Assembly: GCA_963711465.1 (NCBI GenBank)
Contig: CAVQEG010000001.1
Span: 1,984,001 to 2,048,000 of the forward strand
DNA from: CAVQEG01 sp963711465
GTDB lineage: Bacteria; Bacteroidota; Ignavibacteria; OLB7
Direction of reading: 5' to 3'
Length of the DNA: 64,000 bases
Both the position numbers and the translations under genes were made by a program. The notes below the pieces were generated by a model. That model had not been told where the DNA came from and ran no database searches. It saw only the letters and a list, made by a program, of their open reading frames with translations. Below are positions 21,602 through 31,461 of the stretch, piece after piece (position 1 is the stretch's first letter; the number at the start of each line of letters is the position of its first letter).

Positions 21602-23481
21602 ATTTTGCTCGTTCACGCGTGGACACTGGTTCGCCCAAATGATCGGGAGAGAACGGGACCCCTCGAACCACGTAAAGCGATGGCTTGCCTAACCCCCAAA
21701 TGCGTACCGACGCCTTGACGACAAAGCGATTGGATGCCCAAATTGCGGCGCGAAGCGCCACCGCATTGTCGTAGCTGTTGCTATTGTCAGCCACCGGATC
21801 AAAAACGTTGCCATTTCCGAAGCGCCGGGCGGCAGTCATCGTCATTCTGATTGATTTGTCAACTGATCCATTTGATCGAAGGAGATCTCGATACATATTC
21901 ACAGCGAAAGGGATTTGGCCGATCGCATCAGCCCAGTATGGTGCACCATCGACGGTTACGAGCAAGTATCCAGCTGCCTCAACTCGCTTCCAGTCACCAC
22001 ACATATGCTGAGCATACATCAGTTTAAATCGGTCCACTTCTGAGAAGGCTGCAATCTCCGACCAGCTAAAATGCTTGAGTTCGGGCATCTCGGGTAGACC
22101 AGGTGCGGTTGCCAAGAGTGGAAAGTAGTTATCCGCGGTTGGAGCGAACCACTGGTACCCAAGGTCGTACGCTCTCTTCGCGGTCATTGTCCTTGATTCC
22201 TTCTTCGCGTCGTCAAGTGTGAGGAGATATTTACCATCGTCCGACGTCACCGTAATGGTGTCGCCGAGTCGATCGAAGTTCGCGATGGGGTTCGATGCGA
22301 ATGTCGAATATGGACTCCGTTCAAAATCGGGCTTTGGATCCAGCTCCCACCTTCGTGTTGAACTTGGGTCAAATGCCCAGAATGGTGCCGTGAGGACTCC
22401 GCCCGATGTCAAACTCACCTGCCGTTCCTGCCCATTAAACCCATACCGCCACTCCCCGCCCTCGTAGTGCCGCCCCGGCTGCAGCATGCCGTAGGCGTAG
22501 TAGTTCGCGTAGCTGCTCACCACCGCCACGAACGGATACGTCCCTGACTGCGCCGTCGGTTCCTTCATGTCCGTCACCACCACCCGCACGTTGCCCAGGT
22601 GATCCTTCAGCTCGTAGTACTTCTCCGAGAGCACCCGCACGCGGTACTCGTTCGTCGTGTCGATCGCCGTGCCTTCGCCTGCCGGACGGGCGAGATCCGT
22701 CGGCTTCGTCTCGGCGATGCGTCCCTGCGCGCCGTTGCCGTAGATCACCCACTCGGCGAGGTGGAACGCTTCGGTGCAGTTCGGCTCGCACGGGTTCGGA
22801 TCGGTGCCGTCGGGGATGCCGTCGGAGTCCTGATCACCAGCCGGGCCCGCGGTGCAAGGACACGGATCGACCGCATCGGGGACGCCGTCGCCATCGATGT
22901 CGCCGCTCGGTGCCGGGATCGACGGGTTCATCGGGTCCGGGGTCACACTGGTCCGGGATGCCGTCGTTGTCCGTGTCGACGCCCTCGTGCGGGCTCGGCT
23001 CCGGATCGACGCAGTTCTCGTAGATCGCCACCACCTTGCCGCCTGCCTCGTAGACGTAGTACGTCGAGCGCAGCGAGGTCACGTCGTTCGGATCGTACAC
23101 CTCCTTGCGAACCCGGTTGCCGGCAGCGTCGTAGGTGAACCGTAGTGCCGTCACGTTGTTCTTCTCGACTGAGAGCACCTTGCCGTAGATGCTCCACTCG
23201 ATGTTCGTGATGTTCTCCGAGACGTCGCCGATCATGTTCCCGATCGCATCGTACGGGTAGTTGCTCGTGTCGCTCTGGTCGTCGATGTCCTCGCTGTACG
23301 TGCTCGCCGCGACGAGGTCGTTGACCTGCCGCAGCTGGTTCGTGCCGCCATAGTACGCATACGTCAGCTTGTCCATCGCACCGGCACCCGTCGTATCGCC
23401 GCCACGCTCGAGCGTCTGGATGTTCCCGTTCGGATCGTAGATGTAGTCAGTGTCATTTTGAAAATAGCCGCTACGTTCCAC
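21579..23481 (-). pseudogene. RHS module J: orphan RHS core with unrecognised tip, frameshifted
   Basis: RHS homology begins at YDPNGNIQTLERGGDTTG shortly after a GTG at 23481. The frame continues through NDGIPDQCDP and then shifts at about 22938-22942, where cgggtccgg is followed by an extra base compared with every other copy. The rest (NPSIPAPSGDIDGDGVPD to the tip) is in the other frame down to 21579. The tip (about 230 residues after IANFDRLGD) contains a Cys/Trp-bearing helix and ends FSPDHLGEPVSTRERAKYD; I do not recognise it. The intact tip and immunity suggest a silent donor cassette rather than dead DNA. Confidence 0.75.
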
Positions 23482-23533
23482 CAGGACGACGTGGTCGTGA
23501 CCAGCTGGCTATTGTTCGTGGTACGCCACAGGC

Positions 23534-24211
23534 TTATTGATCGGTAGGCTGTGAATCCAGAACAGCCGCATTCCGAATGGCGAGTGTGGTTCGTACCGCG
23601 TCGGCTACTGCGACACCATGTACAAACGCCGCCGAGTCATTGCAACGATCTGACCGGCAAGCGACCAGCTGCTGGCGGGGCGAGAGTAGCATCCTACAAA
23701 CCGTGGTCAACGTCCGACGATTACCCTCCAAATAGAATGGCTTCTCGTACGCGGTCATTTCAACGGTAGCGCCTGTGAGGTCCGACGTGCCGATGTAAAT
23801 CGAATGAAGCAGATAGCCAAGCTCGCCGTACGACGTGGACACAATCTTGACAATTCGACCCTTAACGGAGTAAATGCGTGATTCCGTGCCTTCGCTCGCT
23901 ATTCGCGGCGAGGTGACAGTGTCAATCGTGTATGCAGTACTTTGAAGCAGGGAATCGGTGCACGCAACCAGTGAGTCTAATGCTACTTCAAATCCGTCCT
24001 CGCACGGCGTGTCGACCAATCTGCTTTCGACCGATGGGGCGACTCGACTTGGCTTGTCAACCCTGCAGCACGACGCTGCGAATATAACGATGAAGATTAA
24101 TAAGACACATAATCGTCCCCGCGCGTCACGCAAACGATGGAAGACACAATTACAACGACGAATTCCATGACCGTTGCATTCAGTTATCGTCCCGTCCCTC
24201 CTGTCCTGCAT
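23534..24211 (-). CDS. Putative immunity lipoprotein of module I
   Basis: A secreted lipoprotein with signal LCVLLIFIVIFAASC (lipobox AASC) and a ~180-residue periplasmic part with several Cys. The start is uncertain. The in-frame ATG at 24211 overlaps the tip of RHS module I by 32 bases and would give an unusually long n-region; a TTG at 24133 would give a normal signal peptide beginning RDARGRLCV. Its partner is an M15 peptidase tip, so a periplasmic inhibitor makes sense. Family not recognised. Confidence 0.6.
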   Translation of the reverse strand: MQDRRDGTITECNGHGIRRCNCVFHRLRDARGRLCVLLIFIVIFAASCCRVDKPSRVAPSVESRLVDTPCEDGFEVALDSLVACTDSLLQSTAYTIDTVTSPRIASEGTESRIYSVKGRIVKIVSTSYGELGYLLHSIYIGTSDLTGATVEMTAYEKPFYLEGNRRTLTTVCRMLLSPRQQLVACRSDRCNDSAAFVHGVAVADAVRTTLAIRNAAVLDSQPTDQ

Positions 24212-26045
24212 GATCGTCTTCAACAATCTCTTCAGGAATAATTGAATAACCATCTTCATCAGTTTCTAAGTTTCGGAACTGTGCCGTCGTTAAGCCGAAG
24301 TCAATCTGAAAATGTGGGCGATCCTGGAACGTGGTCCAGGCGCCACCCCACTCAAAACCGACAGCGGTTGCAATCGCAGCCACTTGTTCATACGGAGTGT
24401 TCGCCCACGCTGCCCGTCCGTTCTCGATTTGAACGACATCAATCGCGACTCCGAAATTATGGTAGCTATGACCGCCTCGCGCGTTGGTAACGACCGGACC
24501 TGGCGTCGTCCTGCCCTGCGCATAGAGGCGATTCTGGTCCGCCACGGTTCGATAACCTTGTACGATGCGGAGTTGCACGTCAAGCTGGTCGTCAGCGCGA
24601 AGGATCAACTGTTTTGCATCATTCCTAATCTCCGGGTGAAGGTCGTTGATACGATCCTCCGTTACGTCATCCCAAACGTGAAGCTGGTCGTAACGTTCAA
24701 CAATGATTCGTGGCGAGCCGTTGTCTTGAACGGTATATGTAGTTCTGGCTGCATCTGAGTATGAATACCCAGTACTTACCGTTCCTGAACGCGCGATTCG
24801 CATGCGCGATCCCAATTCCGTCGTCGTTTCCAATCCGTAACCGACCCATCGGTAGGTTGCGATATTCGGATAGTCGTCCGCCGCCACGTCATCTCCGTTT
24901 TGATTCACCGGCTGCCACTCGAGCCCATCAACGTCTACGCCATCGATTGGTCGGTTCATAGCATAAGCGTATGGTGTCCACGACGGATAGTCTGGTGTTA
25001 GCGGGTCTTCGGAGAGAAATCGACCAAGTCGCGGTTCATGGATCCTAAACCCATAGTCATACACATTCCCCTCCCCACTCCACTCATCATCCCTCTCCTT
25101 CCCATTGAACCCATACCGCCACTCCCCACCTTCCCAACTCCGTCCCGGCTGCAGCATGCCGTAGGCGAAGTAGTTCGCGTAGCTGCTCACCACCGCCACG
25201 AACGGATACGTGCCCGACTGCACCGTCGGTTCCTTCATATCCGTCACCACCACGCGCACGTTGCCCAGGTGGTCCTTCAGCTCGTAGTACTTCTCCGAGA
25301 GCACCCGTACGTGGTACTCGTTCGTCGTGTCGATCGCCGTCCCTTCGCCTGCCGGGCGGGCGAGATCCGTCGGCTTCGTCTCGGCGATGCGTCCCTGCGC
25401 GCCGTTGCCGTAGATCACCCACTCGGCGAGGTGGAACGCTTCGGTGCAGTTCGGCTCGCACGGGTTCGGATCGGTGCCGTCGGGGATGCCGTCGGAGTCC
25501 TGATCACCAGCCGGGCCCGCGGTGCAGGGACACGGATCGACCGCATCGGGGACGCCGTCGCCATCGATGTCGCCGCCAGGTGGCGGGATCGACGGGTTCA
25601 TCGGGTCCGGATCGCACTGGTCCGGGATGCCGTCGTTGTCCGTGTCGACGCCCTCGTGCGGGCTCGGCACCGGATCGACGCAGTTCTCATAGATCGCCAC
25701 CACCTTGCCCCCTGCCTCGTAGACGTAGTAGGTCGAGGTCACGTTCGTCGTGTCCGTCGGATCGATCACGCTCTTGCGCACGCGGTTGCCCGCAGCGTCG
25801 TAGGTGAACCGAAGCACCGTCACGTTGTTCTTCGCGACTGAGAGCACCTTCCCGTAGATGCTCCACTCGATGTTCGTGATGTTCTCCGAGACGTCGCCGA
25901 TCATGTTTCCGATCGCATCGTACGTGTAGTTGCTCGTGTCGCTCTGGTCGTCGATGTCCTCGCTGTACTTCGTCGCGCTGACGAGGTCGCTCACCTGCCG
26001 CAGCTGATTCGTGCCGCCATAGTAGGCATACGTCAACTTGTCCAT
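24180..26045 (-). CDS. RHS module I: orphan RHS core with M15 peptidase tip, 5' truncated by IS3 element
   Basis: 621 aa from the internal ATG of MDKLTYAYYGGTNQ. The upstream core is cut at 26065 by the IS3-family element. It keeps the YD repeats, calcium-repeat block and core end YGFNGKERDDEWSGEGNVYDYG. The tip (about 250 residues, after VDVDGLEW) has the M15 D-Ala-D-Ala/L-Ala-D-Glu peptidase signature: LHPEIRNDAKQLILRADD, RIVQGYRTVADQNRLYAQGR, the zinc-binding GGHSYHNFGVAIDVV (His and Asp) and a C-terminal RPHFQID (third His). The order resembles CwlK/endolysin-type enzymes. It should cut peptidoglycan stem peptides. Confidence 0.85.
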   Translation of the reverse strand: MDKLTYAYYGGTNQLRQVSDLVSATKYSEDIDDQSDTSNYTYDAIGNMIGDVSENITNIEWSIYGKVLSVAKNNVTVLRFTYDAAGNRVRKSVIDPTDTTNVTSTYYVYEAGGKVVAIYENCVDPVPSPHEGVDTDNDGIPDQCDPDPMNPSIPPPGGDIDGDGVPDAVDPCPCTAGPAGDQDSDGIPDGTDPNPCEPNCTEAFHLAEWVIYGNGAQGRIAETKPTDLARPAGEGTAIDTTNEYHVRVLSEKYYELKDHLGNVRVVVTDMKEPTVQSGTYPFVAVVSSYANYFAYGMLQPGRSWEGGEWRYGFNGKERDDEWSGEGNVYDYGFRIHEPRLGRFLSEDPLTPDYPSWTPYAYAMNRPIDGVDVDGLEWQPVNQNGDDVAADDYPNIATYRWVGYGLETTTELGSRMRIARSGTVSTGYSYSDAARTTYTVQDNGSPRIIVERYDQLHVWDDVTEDRINDLHPEIRNDAKQLILRADDQLDVQLRIVQGYRTVADQNRLYAQGRTTPGPVVTNARGGHSYHNFGVAIDVVQIENGRAAWANTPYEQVAAIATAVGFEWGGAWTTFQDRPHFQIDFGLTTAQFRNLETDEDGYSIIPEEIVEDDHAGQEGRDDN

Positions 26046-26078
26046 CGCACCGGCTCCCGTCGTATTGGAATGGCGTCA

Positions 26079-27071
26079 CTAAACTGGACAGTGAGTGAGT
26101 GAAGAATTCGCGACCGTAATCCCAGTGCCGACCCGGTCGTCGACGCCCATGGAAAGCTCCTCTATTGGGGAGGAGTTGCCCACAGTCGCCGACTCTTCCG
26201 AGGCGGCCTGAGCCGCGATCCAGTTCCTTTCAAATTCAATCGGCGGAACGTAGTCGAGCGTTGAGTGCAGCCGCTGTCGGTCGTAGAACACCTCGATGTA
26301 CTCGAAGATCGATGCCTCGGCTTCGGCACGCGTGCGATAGTGTTCCTCGTGTACAAGCTCCTTCTTCAACGTCGCGAAGAAGCTCTCACTGACGGCGTTG
26401 TCGTAGCAGTTGCCCTTGCGGCTCATGCTCGGCGTGATCGACCAGTCCGAGAGCATCCGGCGGAAGTCGCCGGCGGCGTACTGGATACCGCGGTCGGAGT
26501 GCACGACGAGCGCGCCCTTCGGCTCACGGTTCAGCAAGGCCATTGACAGCGCCGAGGTTGCCAGTGTCGCCTCCAGACGGTCGCTCATCGACCAGCCGAT
26601 CACCTGACGGTTGAACAGGTCGAGGAACACCGCCAGGTACAGCCAGCCTTCGTCGGTGCGGATGTAGGTGATATCTCCCGCCCACTTCTGGTTCGGAGCC
26701 TCGGCAGAGAAGCCACGCTTGATCACGTTGCGGGCGATCGGCTCGTCGTGCCGCGAGTCGGTCGTCATCACGCGCCGCCGTGGGCGCCTGGCGCGCAGCC
26801 CCTGCTGGCGCATCAGTCGCGCAACGCGACGCTTCGAGGTACGTCGGCCACGACGCCGCAGCTCCCGGGTGACGCGCAGCGCACCGTAGCGACCCTTCTT
26901 CTGCTCGAAGACCTCACGCACCTCGGTCGCCAGCTGTTCGTCTTCGGCCGCACGACGCGACTGTTCACGCTCGCGCCACTGATAGTAGCCACTTCGTCCC
27001 ACTGACAGCGCGCGACACATCGCGGCAATGGAGAACTCCCCCCGGTGCGCCTCAATGAACTCAAAGCGCAT
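26079..27071 (-). CDS. IS3-family transposase OrfB (DDE integrase)
   Basis: 330 aa from ATG 27071. An N-terminal HTH_21-like region (GRYGALRVTRELRRRGRRTS) precedes the rve integrase core with a DD(35)E triad: Asp133 (WAGDITYI), Asp193 (VVHSDRGIQYA) and Glu229 (AVSESFFATLKKE). It lies in a different frame from OrfA and starts 8 bp after it, the usual IS3 layout in which a -1 frameshift makes the fused transposase. It appears intact. Confidence 0.95.
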   Translation of the reverse strand: MRFEFIEAHRGEFSIAAMCRALSVGRSGYYQWREREQSRRAAEDEQLATEVREVFEQKKGRYGALRVTRELRRRGRRTSKRRVARLMRQQGLRARRPRRRVMTTDSRHDEPIARNVIKRGFSAEAPNQKWAGDITYIRTDEGWLYLAVFLDLFNRQVIGWSMSDRLEATLATSALSMALLNREPKGALVVHSDRGIQYAAGDFRRMLSDWSITPSMSRKGNCYDNAVSESFFATLKKELVHEEHYRTRAEAEASIFEYIEVFYDRQRLHSTLDYVPPIEFERNWIAAQAASEESATVGNSSPIEELSMGVDDRVGTGITVANSSLTHCPV

Positions 27072-27079
27072 GCTCTTGC

Positions 27080-27382
27080 TTACTTCTTCGGGGGATGCGC
27101 GAAGTAAGCGATAGCTTGTCTTAGGATTTCCGCCTCCTCACGCGTCCGCTCCAGTTCGCGCTTGAGTCGACGGTTCTCCTTCTCGAGATCTTCGACCTCG
27201 TCTGACTGTTTATGCTCAGACCGCTTCGGCCGTGATGGCTTCAACTTCCGCCTCCATTCGTGCAGCGTGTGGATCGAGATGCCGAGCTCGCGAGCGACGC
27301 CAGCGGCCGTTTTGCCAGGGCTGTCGGAGAGTCGAACCGCGTGCTCTCTGAACTCCTGAGAATACGTCTTTCCTCTCGGCAT
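27080..27382 (-). CDS. IS3-family transposase OrfA (helix-turn-helix)
   Basis: 100 aa. The N-terminal HTH (YSQEFREHAVRLSDSPGKTA, GVARELGISIHTLHEWRRK) binds the element ends. A C-terminal leucine-zipper-like coiled coil (EDLEKENRRLKRELERTREE) follows, ending EILRQAIAYFAHPPKK. It is typical of IS3-group OrfA in length and motifs. Confidence 0.93.
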   Translation of the reverse strand: MPRGKTYSQEFREHAVRLSDSPGKTAAGVARELGISIHTLHEWRRKLKPSRPKRSEHKQSDEVEDLEKENRRLKRELERTREEAEILRQAIAYFAHPPKK

Positions 27383-27444
27383 TGAACACCTCCGGCGGGA
27401 AGATACGTCCCGCGGTTAGGTGTCCAGTAAAGTGAGGTCGTTCA

Positions 27445-27601
27445 ATGCAGTATTCATCACGGTGACACAAGATTGGACGCAATTACAAATCGCACTACTC
27501 CCCCTCCCTTTGCCAATCCGAAAAACACTCACAACTCCAGCAACATTCGACGAATTCGGCTAGCAGCAATCGCACTCCGCAAACGCCAAGATCATCACTC
27601 C
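27445..27601. other. Non-coding junction between IS3 element and immunity gene of module H
   Basis: 157 bp of AT-rich DNA with no RHS homology, no convincing reading frame and no hairpin terminator. Because it abuts an IS end that lacks a target duplication, it may be the leftover of a deleted module. Confidence 0.4.
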
Positions 27602-28411
27602 TCAATATTCACCGCTTCGCGTCCATATGACCGCATACCTCTCAGCATTCCTACCAAACCTCGAGTACCAAACACCATCAATGAATACATATTCGCGATC
27701 TTCCGACATGGTAAAGCCCATTCCGCCTGCGGACGCTCCATCATGACCCTCTAACGTTGTCCCCCGTGCGGGATGGGTGTTCCCGTCAAAGAATACTCCA
27801 TGCTGACTATCATACTGAAGTCTGTATTGAACAACTGTGGTATCTCGATTGACCACCTTCTCTTCAACCAAAATGATGGATGAGTCAACAGTCCAAGAAC
27901 GCCAATCTATCCCGACAGAATCACTTAGATAGCGATCGGGATAGACACCCCCCTGATGTTCGGATACGAAGGTGAGGCTCGGAATCAACCGCCCATCACA
28001 GACGGACAACAGCGTCGTCACTTGATATAGGGTGGAGCTAGGAAAATTCGTGCGGTACCAAAAGAAACTCGTACTGGTGGTGCCAAAGCCGTCCATGATC
28101 CCGTCACGCTTGAATAACACCGAATCGAGGACGCCGCCACCTGAGTCGACTAAGCACACGCCTCGACGCGATACTCCAATGCAGACGCTTTGCATCTTAC
28201 ATTGATCCGGCAATTGCAGTAGCGTGTCGAATGTCGAATGCATAGGGGGCTCGACGTGACTTACGGCGCTTACACTTCGGAGTTCGCCTCGGATTGCGTC
28301 ATCGCGATCACAGGAGACCGTGCCGATCGCGGCAACTAGTACTCCAAGGAGGACCACCACTAGTGACGGAAGCAGCCCCAGTGCATTTGGAATGGGACCG
28401 AAGGACTTCAA
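27602..28411 (-). CDS. Putative immunity lipoprotein of module H
   Basis: 269 aa from a TTG at 28411, 27 bp after the stop of RHS module H; no ATG is available before the signal peptide. The signal LPSLVVVLLGVLVAAIGTVSC ends in a lipobox-like TVSC. The mature part is ~235 residues, beta-rich, rich in Ser/Asp/Tyr (FFWYRTNFPSSTLYQ, VFIDGVWYSRFG) and AT-rich compared with the RHS core. No family recognised; role inferred from position and export signal. Confidence 0.6.
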   Translation of the reverse strand: MKSFGPIPNALGLLPSLVVVLLGVLVAAIGTVSCDRDDAIRGELRSVSAVSHVEPPMHSTFDTLLQLPDQCKMQSVCIGVSRRGVCLVDSGGGVLDSVLFKRDGIMDGFGTTSTSFFWYRTNFPSSTLYQVTTLLSVCDGRLIPSLTFVSEHQGGVYPDRYLSDSVGIDWRSWTVDSSIILVEEKVVNRDTTVVQYRLQYDSQHGVFFDGNTHPARGTTLEGHDGASAGGMGFTMSEDREYVFIDGVWYSRFGRNAERYAVIWTRSGEY

Positions 28412-28438
28412 TCGAATTCACTCCCGGGAAAGGGGCGA

Positions 28439-30925
28439 CTACCAATAGTCGCTCGTATATTCCTTCTTTCCCTTGTAGTCTGGATGATTCAAATTTATGA
28501 TAAAGAGAACCTGCCCCCCGCCGGTTCGAGCGACCTCGATGAAGCGCGGATTGTCGCACTCGGTACAGAAGTAATAGTCGGGATTGCCAATGTTGTTTTG
28601 ATACGTATTCACATTCTCAAAAAAGTGAACCCCATGTGCTAGCCCGGAGACGTCCTGAGTATAGTCATACACATACGACTCCTGGAGCGCCTTCACAGTC
28701 GCACGAAACTGTGATTGGTATCGTTTATCTGAACGAAGACTCGCGATTCCGGCATCATTGCCAACATTCCTAGCGCCGTCATATTCACCTTGTCGGTTTC
28801 GTCGACCGTAGAGGTGCCCGCGAGCGTCGATTCGTCGGAGCACACGCTCCGAAATCCCGTTTGGTGGAGCGCTGAGTTTTTCAGCATTGTTTATGATCAC
28901 GGTCGCAATCACGTATGCCCCATCGAACACGTAGGCGTCCGAATGCGTCGAACTGGCAGGAGCCTCTGATGTAACTGTTGCGACGAGATCGACGAAGCCT
29001 GCGCGGTCGATTCGCATCCAGTCCCATTGTTCGCCGCCTCCAGACTTCGGCATTCTGAATTCAAACAGCAGCACGTCCTCACCTTTGGCTTCGACGGTCT
29101 CCACGTTGGCATCACGGTCGATTCGGATTGTATCACGTCCATCGGGATCGGTTATCCAGATGGGATTGGTCGACATCAACACATATGGCGCTTCTGTCGG
29201 CTTCCCTATGGGATCGATCGAGTTCCAGCGGGCAGTCCGTGTTTCTAAGACCCTCGCCCCATAGTCGTACACATTCCCCTCCCCACTCCACTCATCATCC
29301 ATCTCCTTCCCATTGAACCCATACCGCCACTCCCCACCTTCCCAACTCCGTCCCGGCTGCAGCATGCCGTAGGCGTAGTAGTTCGCGTAGCTGCTCACCA
29401 CCGCCACGAACGGATACGTCCCCGACTGCACCGTCGGTTCCTTCATGTCCGTCACCACCACCCGCACGTTGCCCAGGTGGTCCTTCAGCTCGTAGTACTT
29501 CTCCGAGAGCACCCGCACGTGGTACTCATCCGTCGTGTCGATCGCCGTGCCCTCGCCTGCCGGACGGGCGAGATCCGTCGGCTTCGTCTCGGCGATGCGT
29601 CCCTGCGCGCCGTTGCCGTAGATCACCCACTCGGCGAGATGGAACGCTTCGGTGCAGTTCGGCTCGCACGGGTTCGGATCGGTGCCGTCGGGGATGCCGT
29701 CGGAGTCCTGATCACCTGCCGGGCCCGCGGTGCAGGGACACGGATCGACCGCATCGGGGACGCCGTCGCCATCGATGTCGCCGCCCGGTGGCGGGACCGA
29801 CGGGTTCATCGGGTCCGGATCACACTGGTCCGGGATGCCGTCGTTGTCCGTGTCGACACCCTCGTGCGGGCTCGGCTCCGGATCGACGCAGTTCTCGTAG
29901 ATCGCCACCACTTTGCCCCCTGCCTCGTAGACGTAGTACGTCGAGCGCACCTGCGTCGTGTCCGCCGGATCGATCACGCTCTTGCGCACGCGGTTGCCCG
30001 CAGCGTCGTAGGTGAACCGAAGCACCGTCACGTTGTTCTTCGCCACCGACAGAACCTTGCCGTAGATGCTCCACTCGATGTTCGTGATGTTCTCCGAGAC
30101 GTCGCCGATCATGTTTCCGATCGCATCGTACGTGTAGTTGCTCGTGTCGCTCTGGGTGTCGATGTCCTCGCTGTACTTCGTCGCGCTGACGAGGTCGCTC
30201 ACCTGCCGCAGCTGATTCGTGCCGCCATAGTAGGCATACGTCAACTTGTCCATCGCACCGGCACCCGTCGTATCGCCGCCCCGGTCGAGCGTCAGGATGT
30301 TCCCGTTCGGATCGTACGTGTAGGAGCTCGAGTACTCGCTCAGCGAGCCCGTCCACGTCCCCCCGCTGCCGTAGGTGTGATAGTTCGCCGCCAGCAGCCG
30401 GTTCAGCACGTCGTAGCGGTAGGTGTAGCCCACCAGCTGCTCATCGATCGGAGCGCCCGTGCCCGACGCCTGCATGTTCGTCGTCCACGTCGCGATGTTC
30501 CCGTTGTACAGGTCGTAGCTCGGCTGAAGGTGGTACGACGACGCGGGAACGCTCGACCCCGAGGCGAACCGCGAGGTCCCGTGCACGAAGTCCCCGTCGT
30601 AGTACCCCAGCATCATCCCGAACGCATCGGGTGCGAACCACCGCCGCGTGCCGAACCCGTCAGAGCCCGGATCGACGTTCGCGCCCGCGCTCGTGTCCAG
30701 CGACGGATGGTTGATCGCCTTGAGCCATCCCTGCAACGTGTAGGTGTAGTCGATCCCCTGCACGCTGTCCTCTCCGTACTCCACCCGGCGCAGCGGTCCG
30801 TGGATGTAGTAGCTGTAGCGCGCGTCGCTCTCGTCGATCTCTCCCTCAAGCAGACTACGACCGCCCTTAAAGGCAGTGGGACCCACGAGACGAACTGATA
30901 TCATCCGCCGACTGGCAGTGTACAA
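28439..30925 (-). CDS. RHS module H: orphan RHS core with possible wall-hydrolase tip
   Basis: 828 aa from a TTG at 30925 (ATG at 30904 also in frame), beginning 1 bp after the stop of the preceding immunity gene. RHS homology starts at DESDARYSYYIHGPLRRVEY. The calcium-repeat block and the core end YGFNGKEMDDEWSGEGNVYD are present. The tip (about 230 residues after ITDPDGRDT) contains YVIATVIINNAEKL and a later GLAHGVHFFENVNTY. The order faintly recalls SleB-type wall hydrolases (a VI.NR helix followed by an aromatic THF-like strand). That is a weak guess; the exported lipoprotein partner supports a periplasmic target. Confidence 0.75.
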   Translation of the reverse strand: MYTASRRMISVRLVGPTAFKGGRSLLEGEIDESDARYSYYIHGPLRRVEYGEDSVQGIDYTYTLQGWLKAINHPSLDTSAGANVDPGSDGFGTRRWFAPDAFGMMLGYYDGDFVHGTSRFASGSSVPASSYHLQPSYDLYNGNIATWTTNMQASGTGAPIDEQLVGYTYRYDVLNRLLAANYHTYGSGGTWTGSLSEYSSSYTYDPNGNILTLDRGGDTTGAGAMDKLTYAYYGGTNQLRQVSDLVSATKYSEDIDTQSDTSNYTYDAIGNMIGDVSENITNIEWSIYGKVLSVAKNNVTVLRFTYDAAGNRVRKSVIDPADTTQVRSTYYVYEAGGKVVAIYENCVDPEPSPHEGVDTDNDGIPDQCDPDPMNPSVPPPGGDIDGDGVPDAVDPCPCTAGPAGDQDSDGIPDGTDPNPCEPNCTEAFHLAEWVIYGNGAQGRIAETKPTDLARPAGEGTAIDTTDEYHVRVLSEKYYELKDHLGNVRVVVTDMKEPTVQSGTYPFVAVVSSYANYYAYGMLQPGRSWEGGEWRYGFNGKEMDDEWSGEGNVYDYGARVLETRTARWNSIDPIGKPTEAPYVLMSTNPIWITDPDGRDTIRIDRDANVETVEAKGEDVLLFEFRMPKSGGGEQWDWMRIDRAGFVDLVATVTSEAPASSTHSDAYVFDGAYVIATVIINNAEKLSAPPNGISERVLRRIDARGHLYGRRNRQGEYDGARNVGNDAGIASLRSDKRYQSQFRATVKALQESYVYDYTQDVSGLAHGVHFFENVNTYQNNIGNPDYYFCTECDNPRFIEVARTGGGQVLFIINLNHPDYKGKKEYTSDYW

Positions 30926-30926
30926 T

Positions 30927-31451
30927 CTATTGATCTCCGGGCATTGGATACGTTAGGGGACCGGACGATCGGAAGCCAGCCAGCCTACGCTCATGTATGT
31001 TGATCCAAATCGACCAGAACGTGCTGCATGCGTCCATTGCGATCCCCACCTTGTCCCATGAATCTTCATCATAATAATCCATGTGTACAAATTGAATGTA
31101 CAGGATTGGTTGACCTAAAGAGTCTAGAAAGCCAAAATACTGCCTGTGGTAATCCTCCAATTCATGCAGAATGTCCGGGCAGCCAGACATTTGACTAGGC
31201 AGGTAACCGATAAGGTGATCGAGTGAGTCACCGAGTATGGACTCAGCGATCCGTACCTCGTCGGTTGACGGTACCATTCTCCTGTACCCCACGTAGTCCC
31301 ACGGTCCTTCCGGAATCGTATCCATTATTGTTCCGGAGAAGCCCCTACCACACACCTTGTGTGGGTACCGGCCCGATGCGTTCGCAATTTCCGCAGTGGT
31401 ACAACAACCCGAAATTGACCATAATACTAGCAGCAAGCTCGTGAATCTCAT
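30927..31451 (-). CDS. Putative immunity lipoprotein of complete RHS gene G
   Basis: 174 aa from ATG 31451, 10 bp after the RHS G stop. The signal MRFTSLLLVLWSISGC has a good lipobox (SISGC). The mature part contains several Cys and acidic/aromatic stretches (MVPSTDEVRIAESILGDSL, FVHMDYYDEDSWDKVG). It is the natural partner of the HExxGH zincin tip of G. No family recognised. Confidence 0.65.
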   Translation of the reverse strand: MRFTSLLLVLWSISGCCTTAEIANASGRYPHKVCGRGFSGTIMDTIPEGPWDYVGYRRMVPSTDEVRIAESILGDSLDHLIGYLPSQMSGCPDILHELEDYHRQYFGFLDSLGQPILYIQFVHMDYYDEDSWDKVGIAMDACSTFWSIWINIHERRLAGFRSSGPLTYPMPGDQ

Positions 31452-31461
31452 TCCTACGCCT

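Larger units (their letters stand above)
26066..27444 (-). mobile_element. IS3-family insertion sequence, about 1.38 kb
   Basis: The element has imperfect inverted ends starting TG: left TGGAATGGCGTCACTAAACT at 26066; right end, read on the minus strand, TGAACGACCTCACTTTACTG at 27444; both continue GGACA. Comparison with other RHS copies fixes the left junction inside the GGDTTG codons. The bases beyond the right end are not RHS core and there is no matching 3-bp duplication, so the element marks a deletion or rearrangement. It carries orfA and orfB in the IS3 arrangement. Confidence 0.85.
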
